The notes beneath the pieces were generated by a model. It was given only the letters and a program-made list of their open reading frames with translations, did no database searches and was not told the DNA's origin. Source: Acidobacteria bacterium 13_1_20CM_3_53_8 (GTDB lineage: Bacteria; Acidobacteriota; Blastocatellia; Pyrinomonadales; Pyrinomonadaceae). From it: DNA of 64,000 bases. The position numbers and the translations under genes were made by a program. Shown here one piece after another: positions 44,465 to 53,218 of this stretch. Each line of letters opens with the position of its first letter. Position 1 is the stretch's first letter. The DNA is taken from the NCBI GenBank assembly GCA_001920415.1, contig MNJR01000028.1, positions 78,030-142,029 on the forward strand, given 5' to 3'.

Positions 44465-44905
44465 ATGAAAAGCGCAATGAGAATCATCACCACGTTGAGC
44501 CTGTTCGTTCTGATAGCAGTGAGCGCGCACGCTCAGACCAGCAACTACCAGATGCGTGCAAGCATCCCTTTCAAGTTCACCGTTGGACAGAAGACGCTCC
44601 CCGCAGGCGATTACACAATAAGCTTTGTCAACCGAGCTTCCGACGCCACTATGATGTTGATAAAGAGCACGGACGGCCACGTGAGCAAGATAATGCAGAT
44701 GCTCCCCGTCCAGGCGCGCGAGATTCAAGAGAGCGGCAAGCTGGTGTTCAACCGCTACGGCCAGCAGTATTTTCTATCGCAAATCTGGTCGCCAGCAGAT
44801 CAGACTGGCCTACAGCTTCCAGCATCCAGCACCGAGCGAGCACTGGAGCGCGAGCTAGCACAGAATGAAAGAGAGCGCGTGACCGTAGCCCTCGCACGAC
44901 GCTAG
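44465..44905 (+). CDS. Small exported protein of unknown function
   Basis: The 146-residue protein starts at the ATG at 44465, which has a strong ribosome site (gaaggagac); an in-frame upstream start at 44375 would add a basic leader that is not a signal peptide. A signal peptide covers about residues 1-24 (ending AHAQ). The mature part has a beta-rich motif FKFTVGQKTLPAGDYTISF, then Ser/Thr stretches and a charged C-terminus. The IPFxFTVGxKTLPAGDY motif is common in acidobacterial secreted proteins of unknown role. A clear terminator follows. Confidence 0.75.
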   Translation: MKSAMRIITTLSLFVLIAVSAHAQTSNYQMRASIPFKFTVGQKTLPAGDYTISFVNRASDATMMLIKSTDGHVSKIMQMLPVQAREIQESGKLVFNRYGQQYFLSQIWSPADQTGLQLPASSTERALERELAQNERERVTVALARR

Positions 44906-44971
44906 AGAAATTCCGAAGTTTCTGGAAAAGCCCTTCCGTCGCAAGTGACCCAAATGAAAGTTGAGACGGAA

Positions 44972-45017
44972 AAAGGCAGAGGCCGCAAGCACCCAAGCTT
45001 GCGGCCTCTGTCTTTTT
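44972..45017 (+). terminator. Rho-independent terminator
   Basis: Arms 44972-44990 (aaaggcagaggccgcaagc) and 44998-45017 are complementary with one mismatch, separated by a 7-nt loop, and end in a T-run. It sits 67 bp after the stop of the secreted protein gene. Confidence 0.88.
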
Positions 45018-45036
45018 GAAAATTTTATAGCCCAAG

Positions 45037-45408
45037 CTAAATCCAGCCCGCTCTTTTTGCTGTGCGTAGCCGATGACAGTTGGCACATACGACCTCGCAC
45101 TTAGCAATCTCGTCTAAAAGAGCTTGCATCGAACCGCTCGCCATAATACGAGATACTTTTTTAATCTTGTTCCCGCGCACATGGTCAAACTCCATCACGA
45201 ACCAAGGATACTGATGATTACAATCCGTGCATGGAGCGCTCTTTACTTCCTGCACTACCTTCCACTTTTGTTGGTAGCGCCACTTCGAGCTAGAACGTCC
45301 AATTCCCTTGTCGGCCTCGTATCGCTCCCGGTCATATTCGCGCCGACAATCAGGACAGAAGCCGTCTCTACGAGCTTCGACAGACTTACAGCGGGAACAA
45401 GTTCTCAT
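45037..45408 (-). CDS. HNH endonuclease
   Basis: The 123-residue nuclease has an N-terminal zinc knuckle pair (CSRC and CPDC, residues 4-21) and an HNH domain: CTDC (60-63), FDHVRGNK with His76, and CANCH (108-112), where the Cys pairs bind structural Zn and His76/Asn110/His112 form the active site. The gene begins 36 bp downstream of tRNA-Glu on the same strand. Small stand-alone HNH genes often belong to mobile or homing elements; that is inference here. The start has only a weak ribosome site. Confidence 0.88.
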   Translation of the reverse strand: MRTCSRCKSVEARRDGFCPDCRREYDRERYEADKGIGRSSSKWRYQQKWKVVQEVKSAPCTDCNHQYPWFVMEFDHVRGNKIKKVSRIMASGSMQALLDEIAKCEVVCANCHRLRTAKRAGWI

Positions 45409-45444
45409 GCTTTGAAATTAGTAAGAAATTCTTAGGAGGGTGAA

Positions 45445-45518
<74 letters not shown>

Positions 45519-45602
45519 TTAAGCGATAAAAATTATAAAGGCTCGCATGTATCTTGGCAAGTTGGCATCTCTCTGCCGATAGTGGGTAAATTGTATGTAT
45601 AG

Positions 45603-45875
45603 CTAGCGGCGAGTCCGTTTCGGCAATTTCTCTGGCAAGTCCATCTCATCATCAATCAAAACATCCGTACTGACACCAGCCACGCGCGCATATTTCAAGA
45701 CAATGATTAGCGGTGGCTCGCGCCTGCCTAATTCGTAACTTGAAATCTGCGTGTACCAAATATCATCCTCAAACCCTAAACGCCTGAGCATCTCAGTTTG
45801 AGAAAGCCCAAGCGCATCACGAATCTGCCTTAGCTTTTCGCCAAGACGCTTTGACCTGAGACGTGCGCCGCCCAT
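45603..45875 (-). CDS. XRE-family helix-turn-helix regulator
   Basis: The 90-residue protein is one cro/cI-type helix-turn-helix domain (about residues 10-75, with LGLSQTEMLRRLG as the recognition turn) and a basic C-terminus (LPKRTRR). Solo XRE proteins of this size are common near mobile DNA. It lies on the minus strand upstream of tRNA-Glu and divergent from nothing obvious, since the 1.28-kb stretch beyond it has no gene. The start is the ATG at 45875; an upstream ribosome site (ggaggtaactcc region) is plausible. Confidence 0.8.
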   Translation of the reverse strand: MGGARLRSKRLGEKLRQIRDALGLSQTEMLRRLGFEDDIWYTQISSYELGRREPPLIIVLKYARVAGVSTDVLIDDEMDLPEKLPKRTRR

Positions 45876-47157
45876 CAGGAGTTACCTCCCGACAGGACAG
45901 AAGTTGCGCGCAACGGCTTGCAACTATAATCAATTGAATATAGTATGCTCTCGCTCAAGCGAGTCGCCGTGAGAATGAACCTTTCATTCAGAACGGCGAT
46001 GCTCATTACTCACTTTGAGGCTTTGAGGCGTCGCATTAGCCGTCACTTGTTTTCAAAGACTAGAACGTGCGCGCTAGTTTACCAAAGAGCACGTTTACTT
46101 CATATCACTTTATGGCAGGAATTTATCTTTAAGAGAATCGGTTCGGGAGCGCGTTCTTTGAGGGTAGGCCGCGCTCCCGATGCTTGCACGCCCGTTAAGT
46201 GTGGGTTCGGGTTTGTGCAGAAGAGGCCGCCGTGACGTATGACCTCCCACGTCAGACACGGTGGCCTTGCTTTTAGGCCGTGAGCAAATCTTTCAACTCC
46301 CAAACGCTCTTTGTAATCCCGGCCTCTATAGCGGGCGTGCATTTGATTATAGAATGAATCCTGCAAAAGTTGTAATAGGCGAAGTAAAAAGCTCCTGTCA
46401 CGCAGTTGAAATGTTTAAAAGAAAGCGACAACGAGTCTGCGCTAGCAGACGATTAGAGTAAAGCCCCTGACGAAGCCGCAGGCGGAGTCTGGGGTTACAG
46501 GTTGAGAAGATAGATGGAGTCTGCGTTAGCAGACGGTAGAGGCAAAGATGAAAGCATAAACATCTGCCGTCTGCTGTCGCAGACTCTAACCGCTTTTCAA
46601 TCCTTTACCCCAGACTACGCCTTCGGCTTCGTCAGGGGCTACATTCTGGTCGCCTGCTGTCGCAGGCTCGTTGAGCGACTTCGACAAAGTTACTGATGCG
46701 TAACATCAGTAAAAAGCTAAAGCCGCTTATGAAGTCCGCTCATCGGCAACACAGATTTACCCCACTACCTCTCCGCCAACTTTGCGTGCTTTGCTCTTGC
46801 CGGAAGCGAAATAATACGCAGGCGTTGGGCTAAATTTTTCTGTGGACTTTATGCGAAGCGCTAGAGGTGCGCACATTTCGCGTGGGCACAAAGCTTGCAG
46901 CGCAATGGGACTCGGCGGCCATCTTTGAGCGCCGTTCGTGGCTGGTGTTATACTTCGTGATGCGTCGGCTCGGTGACATCTTCGATTCAAGAAGCGCGAA
47001 GAGATGAGATCAGGTCTCCCTCAAATTCAAGACAGGTTGAGAACTCGCCGTTAATTATGCCTCGAACTTTTTTGAACCAATGCGCAAGAGAGATGGGTAA
47101 GCGCGGTCACTCCTTTTCTAAAATCCAATTCAAGCATCTGTATCGAAGGAGACGTGG
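45876..47157. other. 1.28-kb gene-free region with palindromes
   Basis: Several short open frames occur here but overlap one another and lack family features, codon bias or ribosome sites. Visible structure: a hairpin at 46143-46180 (tcgggagcgcg with cgcgctcccga), a smaller one at 46225-46266, the large nested element at 46431-46671, and ttactgatgcgtaacatcagtaa at 46690-46712. The transhydrogenase promoter should lie near 47100. Confidence 0.5.
46431..46671. repeat. Three-layer nested inverted repeat
   Basis: Outer arms: 46431-46451 with 46651-46671. Middle arms: 46458-46498 with 46606-46642, about 34 of 37 matching. Inner arms: 46517-46539 with 46564-46586. Each arm contains its own palindrome with a GC(G/T)TAGC-type core, for example gtctgcgctagcagac. 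The whole would extrude as one large cruciform or fold as one RNA. Confidence 0.85.
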
Positions 47158-48303
47158 ATGAAGATTGTTGTGCTCAGAGAAACGCTGCCGAATGAAGCGC
47201 GTGTGGCGCTCGTGCCTGAATCCGTGCGAAAGCTCGCAGGGTTGAAGGCAGAGGTCTTTGTGGAAAGCGGCGCAGGACTTCAGGCTGGCGCGACAGATGC
47301 GGATTATCAAAATGCTGGCGCTGAAATTTCAGACGACCGCGCCGCGCTGCTCTCTTCCGCAGATGTGCTGGTAGTAGTCAATCGTCCTGAGCCGGAAGAT
47401 TTCAGGCGCATGAAGCAGGGCGCAGTCGTGCTGGGGTTTCTTAAACCTCTGGACGAGCCTGCGGCGCTAGAACCCGCAGCCGAAAATCGTCTGACGACCT
47501 TTTCGATGGAGCTTGTTCCGCGCATCACCAGAGCGCAGGCTATGGACGCGCTCTCTTCAATGGCTACGGTCGCCGGATACAAAGCTGTAATCATCGCCGC
47601 AGCGCAGATACCGCGCATGTTTCCTCTGTTGATGACCGCAGCCGGGACAGTGCCGCCCGCGCGCGTTCTAATCCTAGGTGCTGGCGTCGCCGGGCTTCAG
47701 GCGATTGCTACGGCGCGTCGTTTGGGCGCTGTGGTCGAAGCCTATGATGTGCGCAAGGCTGCGGGCGAGCAGGTGCGTTCGCTTGGCGCAAATTTTTTGG
47801 AAGTTGATCTGGGCGGAATTAAGACCGAGGACGCTGGCGGTTACGCAGTTGAGTTAACGGAAGAGGCTATGCAGCGTGGCCGCGATCTAATCGCAGAGCG
47901 AGCCAAAACAGCGGACGTAATCATCACTACGGCGCAAGTCCCCGGAAGACGCGCGCCGCTTCTTCTGACGGAAGATGCTGTGAATGGCATGAAGCGCGGC
48001 GCTGTCGTCGTTGACCTTGCGGCTTCTACGGGCGGCAACGTCGCAGTGACGCGCGCAGGCGAAACCATAGAGCGCGGCGGCGTCATCATTATGGCTCCTC
48101 TGAATCTGCCCGGAAGCGTTCCCGTACACGCCAGCCAACTCTACTCGCGCAACGTCACAGCTTTCCTTACGCTTTTAATCAAAGACGGCGCGCTTCATCT
48201 TGATATGAACGACGACGTTGTTGGCCCATCATGCGTGACGCACGACGGGAAGTTTGTGAACCAGCGCGTGGCCGCGATGGTGGAACAATTAGCAAGTCGT
48301 TAA
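47158..48303 (+). CDS. pntAA: NAD(P) transhydrogenase subunit alpha, domain I
   Basis: The 381-residue cytosolic subunit binds NAD(H) and, with the membrane subunits, couples proton entry to NADPH formation. Landmarks are the N-terminal MKIVVLRETLPNEARVALVP, the nucleotide fold VLILGAGVAGLQAIATARRLGA (about residue 165), and PGRRAPLLLTEDAVNGMKRG. The split of alpha into soluble PntAA and membrane PntAB is the Rhodospirillum-type arrangement. The next gene starts 17 bp after the stop. A ribosome site (aaggagacg) lies upstream. Confidence 0.93.
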   Translation: MKIVVLRETLPNEARVALVPESVRKLAGLKAEVFVESGAGLQAGATDADYQNAGAEISDDRAALLSSADVLVVVNRPEPEDFRRMKQGAVVLGFLKPLDEPAALEPAAENRLTTFSMELVPRITRAQAMDALSSMATVAGYKAVIIAAAQIPRMFPLLMTAAGTVPPARVLILGAGVAGLQAIATARRLGAVVEAYDVRKAAGEQVRSLGANFLEVDLGGIKTEDAGGYAVELTEEAMQRGRDLIAERAKTADVIITTAQVPGRRAPLLLTEDAVNGMKRGAVVVDLAASTGGNVAVTRAGETIERGGVIIMAPLNLPGSVPVHASQLYSRNVTAFLTLLIKDGALHLDMNDDVVGPSCVTHDGKFVNQRVAAMVEQLASR

Positions 48304-48319
48304 TGTGGAGAATTGCTGT

Positions 48320-49471
48320 ATGGGTGGCGCGATATACATTATCCAAAACGGAAATAGGCTTATCAGGATGGAGGAGACAGACTACACGCGCGAGGAAGAT
48401 TTTCAGCAGCTATTAGAAAATTTCCCCGACCTTCTCGCTGGTGAACAGATAAACAGCTATGAGCCACGTCGCTGGTTATTTGTCGCGCGTGAAGTTGGAA
48501 TCCCTGGTGAAGAGAACGGTTCAAATCGCTGGGCGTTAGATCACTTATTTCTTGACCAAGATGCAATCCCGACTTTCGTTGAAGTCAAACGTAAGAGCGA
48601 TACACGGCTGAGGCGTGAAGTTGTCGGACAAATGCTTGACTATGCAGCCAACGCAACGGTCTATCTACCGGAAAATGAAATTGAAAGACTGTTCATCACT
48701 AACTGTGAAGAACTCGGTCAAGACCCAGACGAAAAACTCTCTATGTTTCTCCGCGACAACGCCGATCATAGTTCATTTTGGGATAGAGCAAAATCCAACT
48801 TAAAGGAAGGCAAGGTGCGGCTAGTCTTTGTCGCTGATCGCATTCCGACGGAGTTACAACGAATCATCGAATTTCTCAACGAACGGATGCAGCCGACAGA
48901 AGTTTTAGGAGTTGAGATTCGCCAGTTCACAGGAGAAGGGTTCAGCACTCATATCCCACGAGTAATTGGACAAACGGGTGAAGCAAAACTTAATAAGGGA
49001 GCACGCTCGCAAACTACAGAGCGGGCGTATGGAAAATGGAATAAGGCAACTTTCCTCGATGACGCGCGAACCAGAGGACTAAAAGAGGAGCACCTAAATG
49101 CAATAAGCCAAATTTACGATTTTGCTGAGCAGGAGCAGCATCAGAGCAATCCTTGGGGCAGTGGAACTGGTAAAGGTTCATTCAATCCTAAATTCTCTGA
49201 AGTCAGTCGTAGATCGCCTTTTACAATTTGGTCTGATGGAATTCTGGAATTTAAATTCTCCTGGCTAACTGATAGCTCAAACGCTGAAAGGTTCTGCGAG
49301 ATTTTCCAATCCGAATTGATAAAAGCGGGAGTGCCTATTCCAGCAGTAGCAAAAGGAAATCGTGATCCTAGAGTGCCAGTCACAGAATGGGTTCTATGGA
49401 TGGATCAGCTTATCTCTGCGACGCGCGCAGCTCTCAATAAGTACAGGGTTGAAACTAATCTGAACAACTGA
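48320..49471 (+). CDS. PD-(D/E)XK nuclease-like protein in the transhydrogenase operon
   Basis: The protein of about 383 residues, starting at the ATG at 48320, has a nuclease core: LDHLFLD (Asp74), FVEVK (Glu88, Lys90) and GQMLDY (Gln104, Tyr108), matching motifs II, III and the helix Q/Y of PD-(D/E)XK enzymes such as NucS-like proteins. The C-terminal half is not assignable. A GTG at 48305 is an alternative start. It is inserted between pntAA and pntAB with tight spacing on both sides, and its sequence is visibly more AT-rich than theirs, which suggests horizontal acquisition. Target and activity are unknown. Confidence 0.75.
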   Translation: MGGAIYIIQNGNRLIRMEETDYTREEDFQQLLENFPDLLAGEQINSYEPRRWLFVAREVGIPGEENGSNRWALDHLFLDQDAIPTFVEVKRKSDTRLRREVVGQMLDYAANATVYLPENEIERLFITNCEELGQDPDEKLSMFLRDNADHSSFWDRAKSNLKEGKVRLVFVADRIPTELQRIIEFLNERMQPTEVLGVEIRQFTGEGFSTHIPRVIGQTGEAKLNKGARSQTTERAYGKWNKATFLDDARTRGLKEEHLNAISQIYDFAEQEQHQSNPWGSGTGKGSFNPKFSEVSRRSPFTIWSDGILEFKFSWLTDSSNAERFCEIFQSELIKAGVPIPAVAKGNRDPRVPVTEWVLWMDQLISATRAALNKYRVETNLNN

Positions 49472-49477
49472 AATATT

Positions 49478-49837
49478 ATGAACTCAGAAACACTAACTAT
49501 GTCACCGCAGGCGTTGATGGCAGCGCTCTATGTCTTCGTGCTCGCAGCTTTCCTCGGCTATCAAGTCATCTCGCGCGTGCCGCCTCTTCTTCACACGCCG
49601 CTCATGTCCGCGACGAATGCAATCTCCGGCATATCGCTTGTTGGCTCAATCGTGATAGCGGGCGAGCATCACACGGTTGCGACCATCTTAGGTTTCATAG
49701 CCGTCGCGTGCTCTACTACGAACGTCGTGGGCGGCTTCATGCTAACGGATAGAATGCTTAGGATGTTCAGGAGAAAAGAGACGGCTGTTGCGACCAAGGA
49801 TAAGACAAACGCTTCGAGCAACGGGAAGGCTAAGTGA
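49478..49837 (+). CDS. pntAB: NAD(P) transhydrogenase membrane subunit PntAB
   Basis: The 119-residue protein has three to four membrane helices (about residues 12-35, 48-65, 70-90) with the TNAISGIS and HTPLMSATN motifs of the proton-channel domain. It starts 6 bp after the nuclease stop and overlaps pntB by the TGATG junction at 49835-49839, so translation is coupled. The C-terminal tail is charged and probably cytosolic. Confidence 0.92.
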   Translation: MNSETLTMSPQALMAALYVFVLAAFLGYQVISRVPPLLHTPLMSATNAISGISLVGSIVIAGEHHTVATILGFIAVACSTTNVVGGFMLTDRMLRMFRRKETAVATKDKTNASSNGKAK

Positions 49838-50385
49838 TGAACTACACGCAATACTTTATTGAGTTCACCTACCTAGCCGCCTCGATTCTCTTCATCCTCG
49901 GATTGAAGGGGTTGAGCCACCCGGAATCTGCCAAGCGCGGAATGCATTTGGCCGAGTTCGGAATGCTAATGGCTATCATCGGCACGCTGCTAAGCCGAGA
50001 GATTGTCAGCTACGAGTGGATCATCGCGGGGCTTATCGTCGGCGGCGCGCTCGGCGGCGCGATGGCCTATTGGGTTCCAATGACGGCTATGCCGCAACGA
50101 ACCGCGCTCTCGCACGCATTCGGCGCATTCGCCGCCGCGCTCGTTGGAATCGCCGAGTATTACAACTACACGCATGGCATCAAGCCCGTTGGCGATCTCA
50201 CTCATTTGAAGATGGGCGCGATGGGTTTCGAGATAATGCTTGGCGCGTTGACGACGACTGGAAGCTTGATGGCTTTCGCAAAGCTGCAAGGCATGGTGCG
50301 CGGCACGCCCTTGATTTACAAGGGGCAGAACATCTTCAACATGCTGCTTCTTGCGACGACTGTTGGCCTCTTCATCTGCCTATAG
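49837..50385 (+). CDS. pntB: NAD(P) transhydrogenase subunit beta, N-terminal part
   Basis: This part starts at the ATG at 49837 in the TGATG overlap; a GTG one codon earlier is also possible. The 182 residues form about six membrane helices with HAFGAFAAALVGIAEYYNY and MGFEIMLGALTTTGSL. The frame ends at TAG (50383-50385) after GLFICL. A normal PntB of about 460 residues is a single chain; the C-terminal part continues in the other frame. A -1 step at CTATAG would read CLIGAADMPVV. Either a one-base deletion or a natural split is possible. Confidence 0.88.
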   Translation: MNYTQYFIEFTYLAASILFILGLKGLSHPESAKRGMHLAEFGMLMAIIGTLLSREIVSYEWIIAGLIVGGALGGAMAYWVPMTAMPQRTALSHAFGAFAAALVGIAEYYNYTHGIKPVGDLTHLKMGAMGFEIMLGALTTTGSLMAFAKLQGMVRGTPLIYKGQNIFNMLLLATTVGLFICL

Positions 50386-50396
50386 GCGCGGCTGAT

Positions 50397-51155
50397 ATGC
50401 CCGTTGTGATGTCGCTCTTAAATTCCTACGCGGGACTGGCAGCAGCAGCTACAGGGTTCGTGCTCTCTAATAACGTGCTCATCATAGCGGGAACGCTCGA
50501 CGGCTTTTCCGGCTTCATTCTTTCAATACTGATGTGCCGCGCCATGAATCGTTCGATGACGAACGTGCTGTTCGGAGCTTTCGGAAGCGTGGCCATTTCT
50601 GCGGCGAGCGATGGTCAAGAGGGCGCTATGCGCGAGGTGAGCCTAGAGGATGTCGCTGTGCAGTTGGCTTACGCGAACCAAGTTGTGTTCGTTCCCGGCT
50701 ACGGGATGGCGACCGCTCAGGCGCAGCACATTGTCAGGGAGCTTGCAGACATTCTGGAAAAGCGCGGCGTGAGCGTCAAATACGCTATTCACCCAGTAGC
50801 GGGTCGAATGCCCGGCCACATGAACGTGCTGCTGGCGGAAGCGAACGTGCCATATTCATCGCTCTACGAACTGGAACAGATTAATCCAGATTTTCCGTCA
50901 ACGGATGTCGCTGTCGTCATAGGCGCGAACGACGTTGTGAACCCGGACGCGCGCGACAACCCTAATAGCCCGATTGCGGGAATGCCAATATTAGAAGTTG
51001 ACCGCGCTCGCTCGGTCGTGGTTTTGAAGCGAGGCAAAGGAAAAGGTTTTTCGGGACTGGAAAATCCGCTCTTCTTCAAGCCCGTCACAGGCATGCTCTA
51101 CGGCGATGCAAAGGATTCTCTGACGAAGCTGGTGCAGGCCGTCCAGCATGTGTAG
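50397..51155 (+). CDS. pntB: NAD(P) transhydrogenase subunit beta, C-terminal part
   Basis: The 252-residue part starts at the ATG at 50397 (MPVVMSLLNSYAG), 11 bp after the stop of the first part. Two to three membrane helices (about residues 5-45) lead into the NADP-binding domain III: VPGYGMATAQAQHIVREL, HPVAGRMPGHMNVLLAEA, VVIGANDVVNPDAR and PLFFKPVTGMLYGDAK. All NADP-site motifs are intact. If translated separately, the two halves would need to assemble in the membrane. Confidence 0.88.
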   Translation: MPVVMSLLNSYAGLAAAATGFVLSNNVLIIAGTLDGFSGFILSILMCRAMNRSMTNVLFGAFGSVAISAASDGQEGAMREVSLEDVAVQLAYANQVVFVPGYGMATAQAQHIVRELADILEKRGVSVKYAIHPVAGRMPGHMNVLLAEANVPYSSLYELEQINPDFPSTDVAVVIGANDVVNPDARDNPNSPIAGMPILEVDRARSVVVLKRGKGKGFSGLENPLFFKPVTGMLYGDAKDSLTKLVQAVQHV

Positions 51156-51184
51156 TGGACAGGTCACGCCTGCGGTAACTTCGC

Positions 51185-51287
51185 AAAGTTAAAAGTAAAA
51201 AGGTAAAAGGCAAAAGTGCGGACAAAAGCATTTTAATAAAGAATGGTTTGCGGCCTTCCTTTTTCCTTTTACCTTTTTACTTTTGAC
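51185..51287. repeat. Iterated-word inverted repeat (ggtaaaag type), copy 1
   Basis: The left arm 51188-51210 iterates aaaagtaaaaaggtaaaagg and pairs with 51265-51287. The loop start 51209-51237 (29 nt) is identical to 59041-59069. Just after the element a degenerate ctttgcg word (51298-51317) recalls the copies at 26389 and 43452. Confidence 0.9.
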
Positions 51288-51361
51288 TCTGCGCTTTACC
51301 TTTGCGTCCCTTTGCGGTTAAGTTTATCTCTCCTTAAATATCAAAATCATCAGAGGAAAAT

Positions 51362-53056
51362 ATGCGAAGACTCAATCTGCTCAGTCTTATTCTCATCATC
51401 GCGCTTCTTGCGCCGCTTCCCATTTCAATTCAAGCGCAGCGCAGAAGCACGAAGACCGCTCCTGCGTCCACCACACACAACGGCGCGGATCAGATCGCGC
51501 CGGATCAATTGAAAAACTATCTTTACTTCATAGCGGCGGACGCTATGGAGGGACGCGACACGCCTTCGCGTGGCCTGGACGTGACGGCGAATTTCATCGC
51601 TATGAATCTGACGCGCTGGGGTTTCAAGCCTGCGGGCGACGATGGAACTTTCTTTCAGAAGATAGCGCTTTTGCGAAACTACATTGACCCTGCGAAGACC
51701 AGCGCGGAGATGAGCGGCGCAAAGTTCACTTACGGCGACGATTTCCTGGCCGCTAATAATCAGGGGACGGCGAGCGGCAACATGGTTTATGTAGGCAACG
51801 GCTGGGTGATTAAGAGCAAAGGCTTGAACGCCTATGAAGGGGTTGATGTCAATAATAAGATTGCTATCTTTTATGGCAATGCGCTTCCAAAAGGAGTCAC
51901 GCGCGCAGACCTGACCGGCACACGCGGCCAGGATTGGGAATCGCCGCTCGACTACTTGCGAAAACATGGCGCGCGTGGCGTGATTGTGATACCGACGCTT
52001 CAAACGTTTTCAATCTGGAATGGCAGCCGACGAAATGCTACAGAGCGCGGCGGGCTGTTTGTCGAAAGAGTTCTGCAACAGGAGCCTCAAGCGTTGCCCG
52101 TTATCACGGCCTCTGCGGGGATGCTCACTGCGCTCTTTCGCGGCGAGCGCATGGAGGCCGATGAAATCTTCGCTCGTCGCGCATCGAGCGACGCGGGCGC
52201 AAGCTTTGACCTAAAGCCTGCGAAGCAGATGAGTTTTACAATCGGCGTGCGCAGCGAGCATGAGCACGCGCAAAACGTCGTCGGGATATGGGAAGGCGCA
52301 GACCCGGTTTTGAAGAACGAGTATGTTGCGCTCGGCGCGCACTACGATCACATTGGCAAGGGGCTGCCCTTGCCCGGCAGTGGCAGGTTTCCTGCGGCTA
52401 ATAGCGACACGAGTGACATCATTTACAACGGCGCTGATGATGACGGCTCAGGCACGACCGCGCTGCTGGCAATGGCGGAAACGCTCGCGCACAACCCGCG
52501 CCCAAAGCGCTCCGTACTGTTCGTCTGGCACTGCGGCGAAGAGAAAGGTTTAGTCGGCTCTGACTACTTCACACGCTTTCCCACAGTGCCGCTCAAGCAA
52601 GTGGTCACACAACTCAACATTGACATGATAGGTCGAAGCAAGCGAGCAGGCGATACCAACCCGCTCAACGCAGAGCTATCCGGGCCGAATGAAATCTACG
52701 TCATAGGCGCGCGCATGATGAGCACAGAGCTTGGCGATTTAAATGAAGCTGTGAATCACTCGTACCTGAACATCTCGTTCAACTACAAGTATGACGACCC
52801 GGCAGACCCGCATCGCTTCTTCTTCCGCTCAGACCATTTCAACTACGCCAAGAACGGCATCCCTATAATCTTCTATTTCGACGGCGAGCACGAAGACTAT
52901 CATCGCCCCGGCGACGAACCGCAGAAGATTGACTACGAAAAAATGGCGCGGGTTGCGCGCACCATCTACATGACCATGTGGGAGCTTGCAACGCGCCCGA
53001 CTCGCCCCGTCGTTGACCGTCAACTACCAGCCGAGCGCATGGTGAGAGGATTCTGA
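51362..53056 (+). CDS. Exported M28-family aminopeptidase with PA-like region
   Basis: The 564-residue exported metallopeptidase has a signal peptide (residues 1-25), a protease-associated-like middle (about 130-290) and an M28 catalytic domain (about 310-530). Zinc ligands visible are His in GAHYDH, Asp in NGADDDGSG, Glu in HCGEEKGLVG, Asp in NIDMIGR and His in DYHRPGD. The set is complete. It would release N-terminal amino acids in the periplasm or outside. It is monocistronic, bounded by repeats at both ends. Confidence 0.93.
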   Translation: MRRLNLLSLILIIALLAPLPISIQAQRRSTKTAPASTTHNGADQIAPDQLKNYLYFIAADAMEGRDTPSRGLDVTANFIAMNLTRWGFKPAGDDGTFFQKIALLRNYIDPAKTSAEMSGAKFTYGDDFLAANNQGTASGNMVYVGNGWVIKSKGLNAYEGVDVNNKIAIFYGNALPKGVTRADLTGTRGQDWESPLDYLRKHGARGVIVIPTLQTFSIWNGSRRNATERGGLFVERVLQQEPQALPVITASAGMLTALFRGERMEADEIFARRASSDAGASFDLKPAKQMSFTIGVRSEHEHAQNVVGIWEGADPVLKNEYVALGAHYDHIGKGLPLPGSGRFPAANSDTSDIIYNGADDDGSGTTALLAMAETLAHNPRPKRSVLFVWHCGEEKGLVGSDYFTRFPTVPLKQVVTQLNIDMIGRSKRAGDTNPLNAELSGPNEIYVIGARMMSTELGDLNEAVNHSYLNISFNYKYDDPADPHRFFFRSDHFNYAKNGIPIIFYFDGEHEDYHRPGDEPQKIDYEKMARVARTIYMTMWELATRPTRPVVDRQLPAERMVRGF

Positions 53057-53216
53057 AAAGCAGTGACAAGTGACGAGCAAGAGAGAATTTTTAATCTTTA
53101 ATTTAAATTGTTTTCAGTTTACAGAAAGAAGCTAATTGCTTCTATTTATTAATCTGAATGAAAAATTAAAAGTAATTCCTGCTTGTCACTTGTCACTCGT
53201 CACTGGTCACTGCTTT
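53057..53216. repeat. Nested iterated-word inverted repeat (agtgaca type)
   Basis: The outer arms are 53057-53081 and 53182-53216, iterating cagtgacaagtgac and its complement. An inner AT-rich inverted repeat (aatttttaat and attaaaagt region) lies inside. It fills the gap between two convergent stop codons, 53056 and 53219, exactly. Confidence 0.9.
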
Positions 53217-53218
53217 TC

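Noticed and set aside
45945..46366. Overlapping open frames on both strands in the 1.28-kb gap
   Set aside because: They overlap each other, lack ribosome sites and have no recognisable domains; the region is better described by its palindromes.
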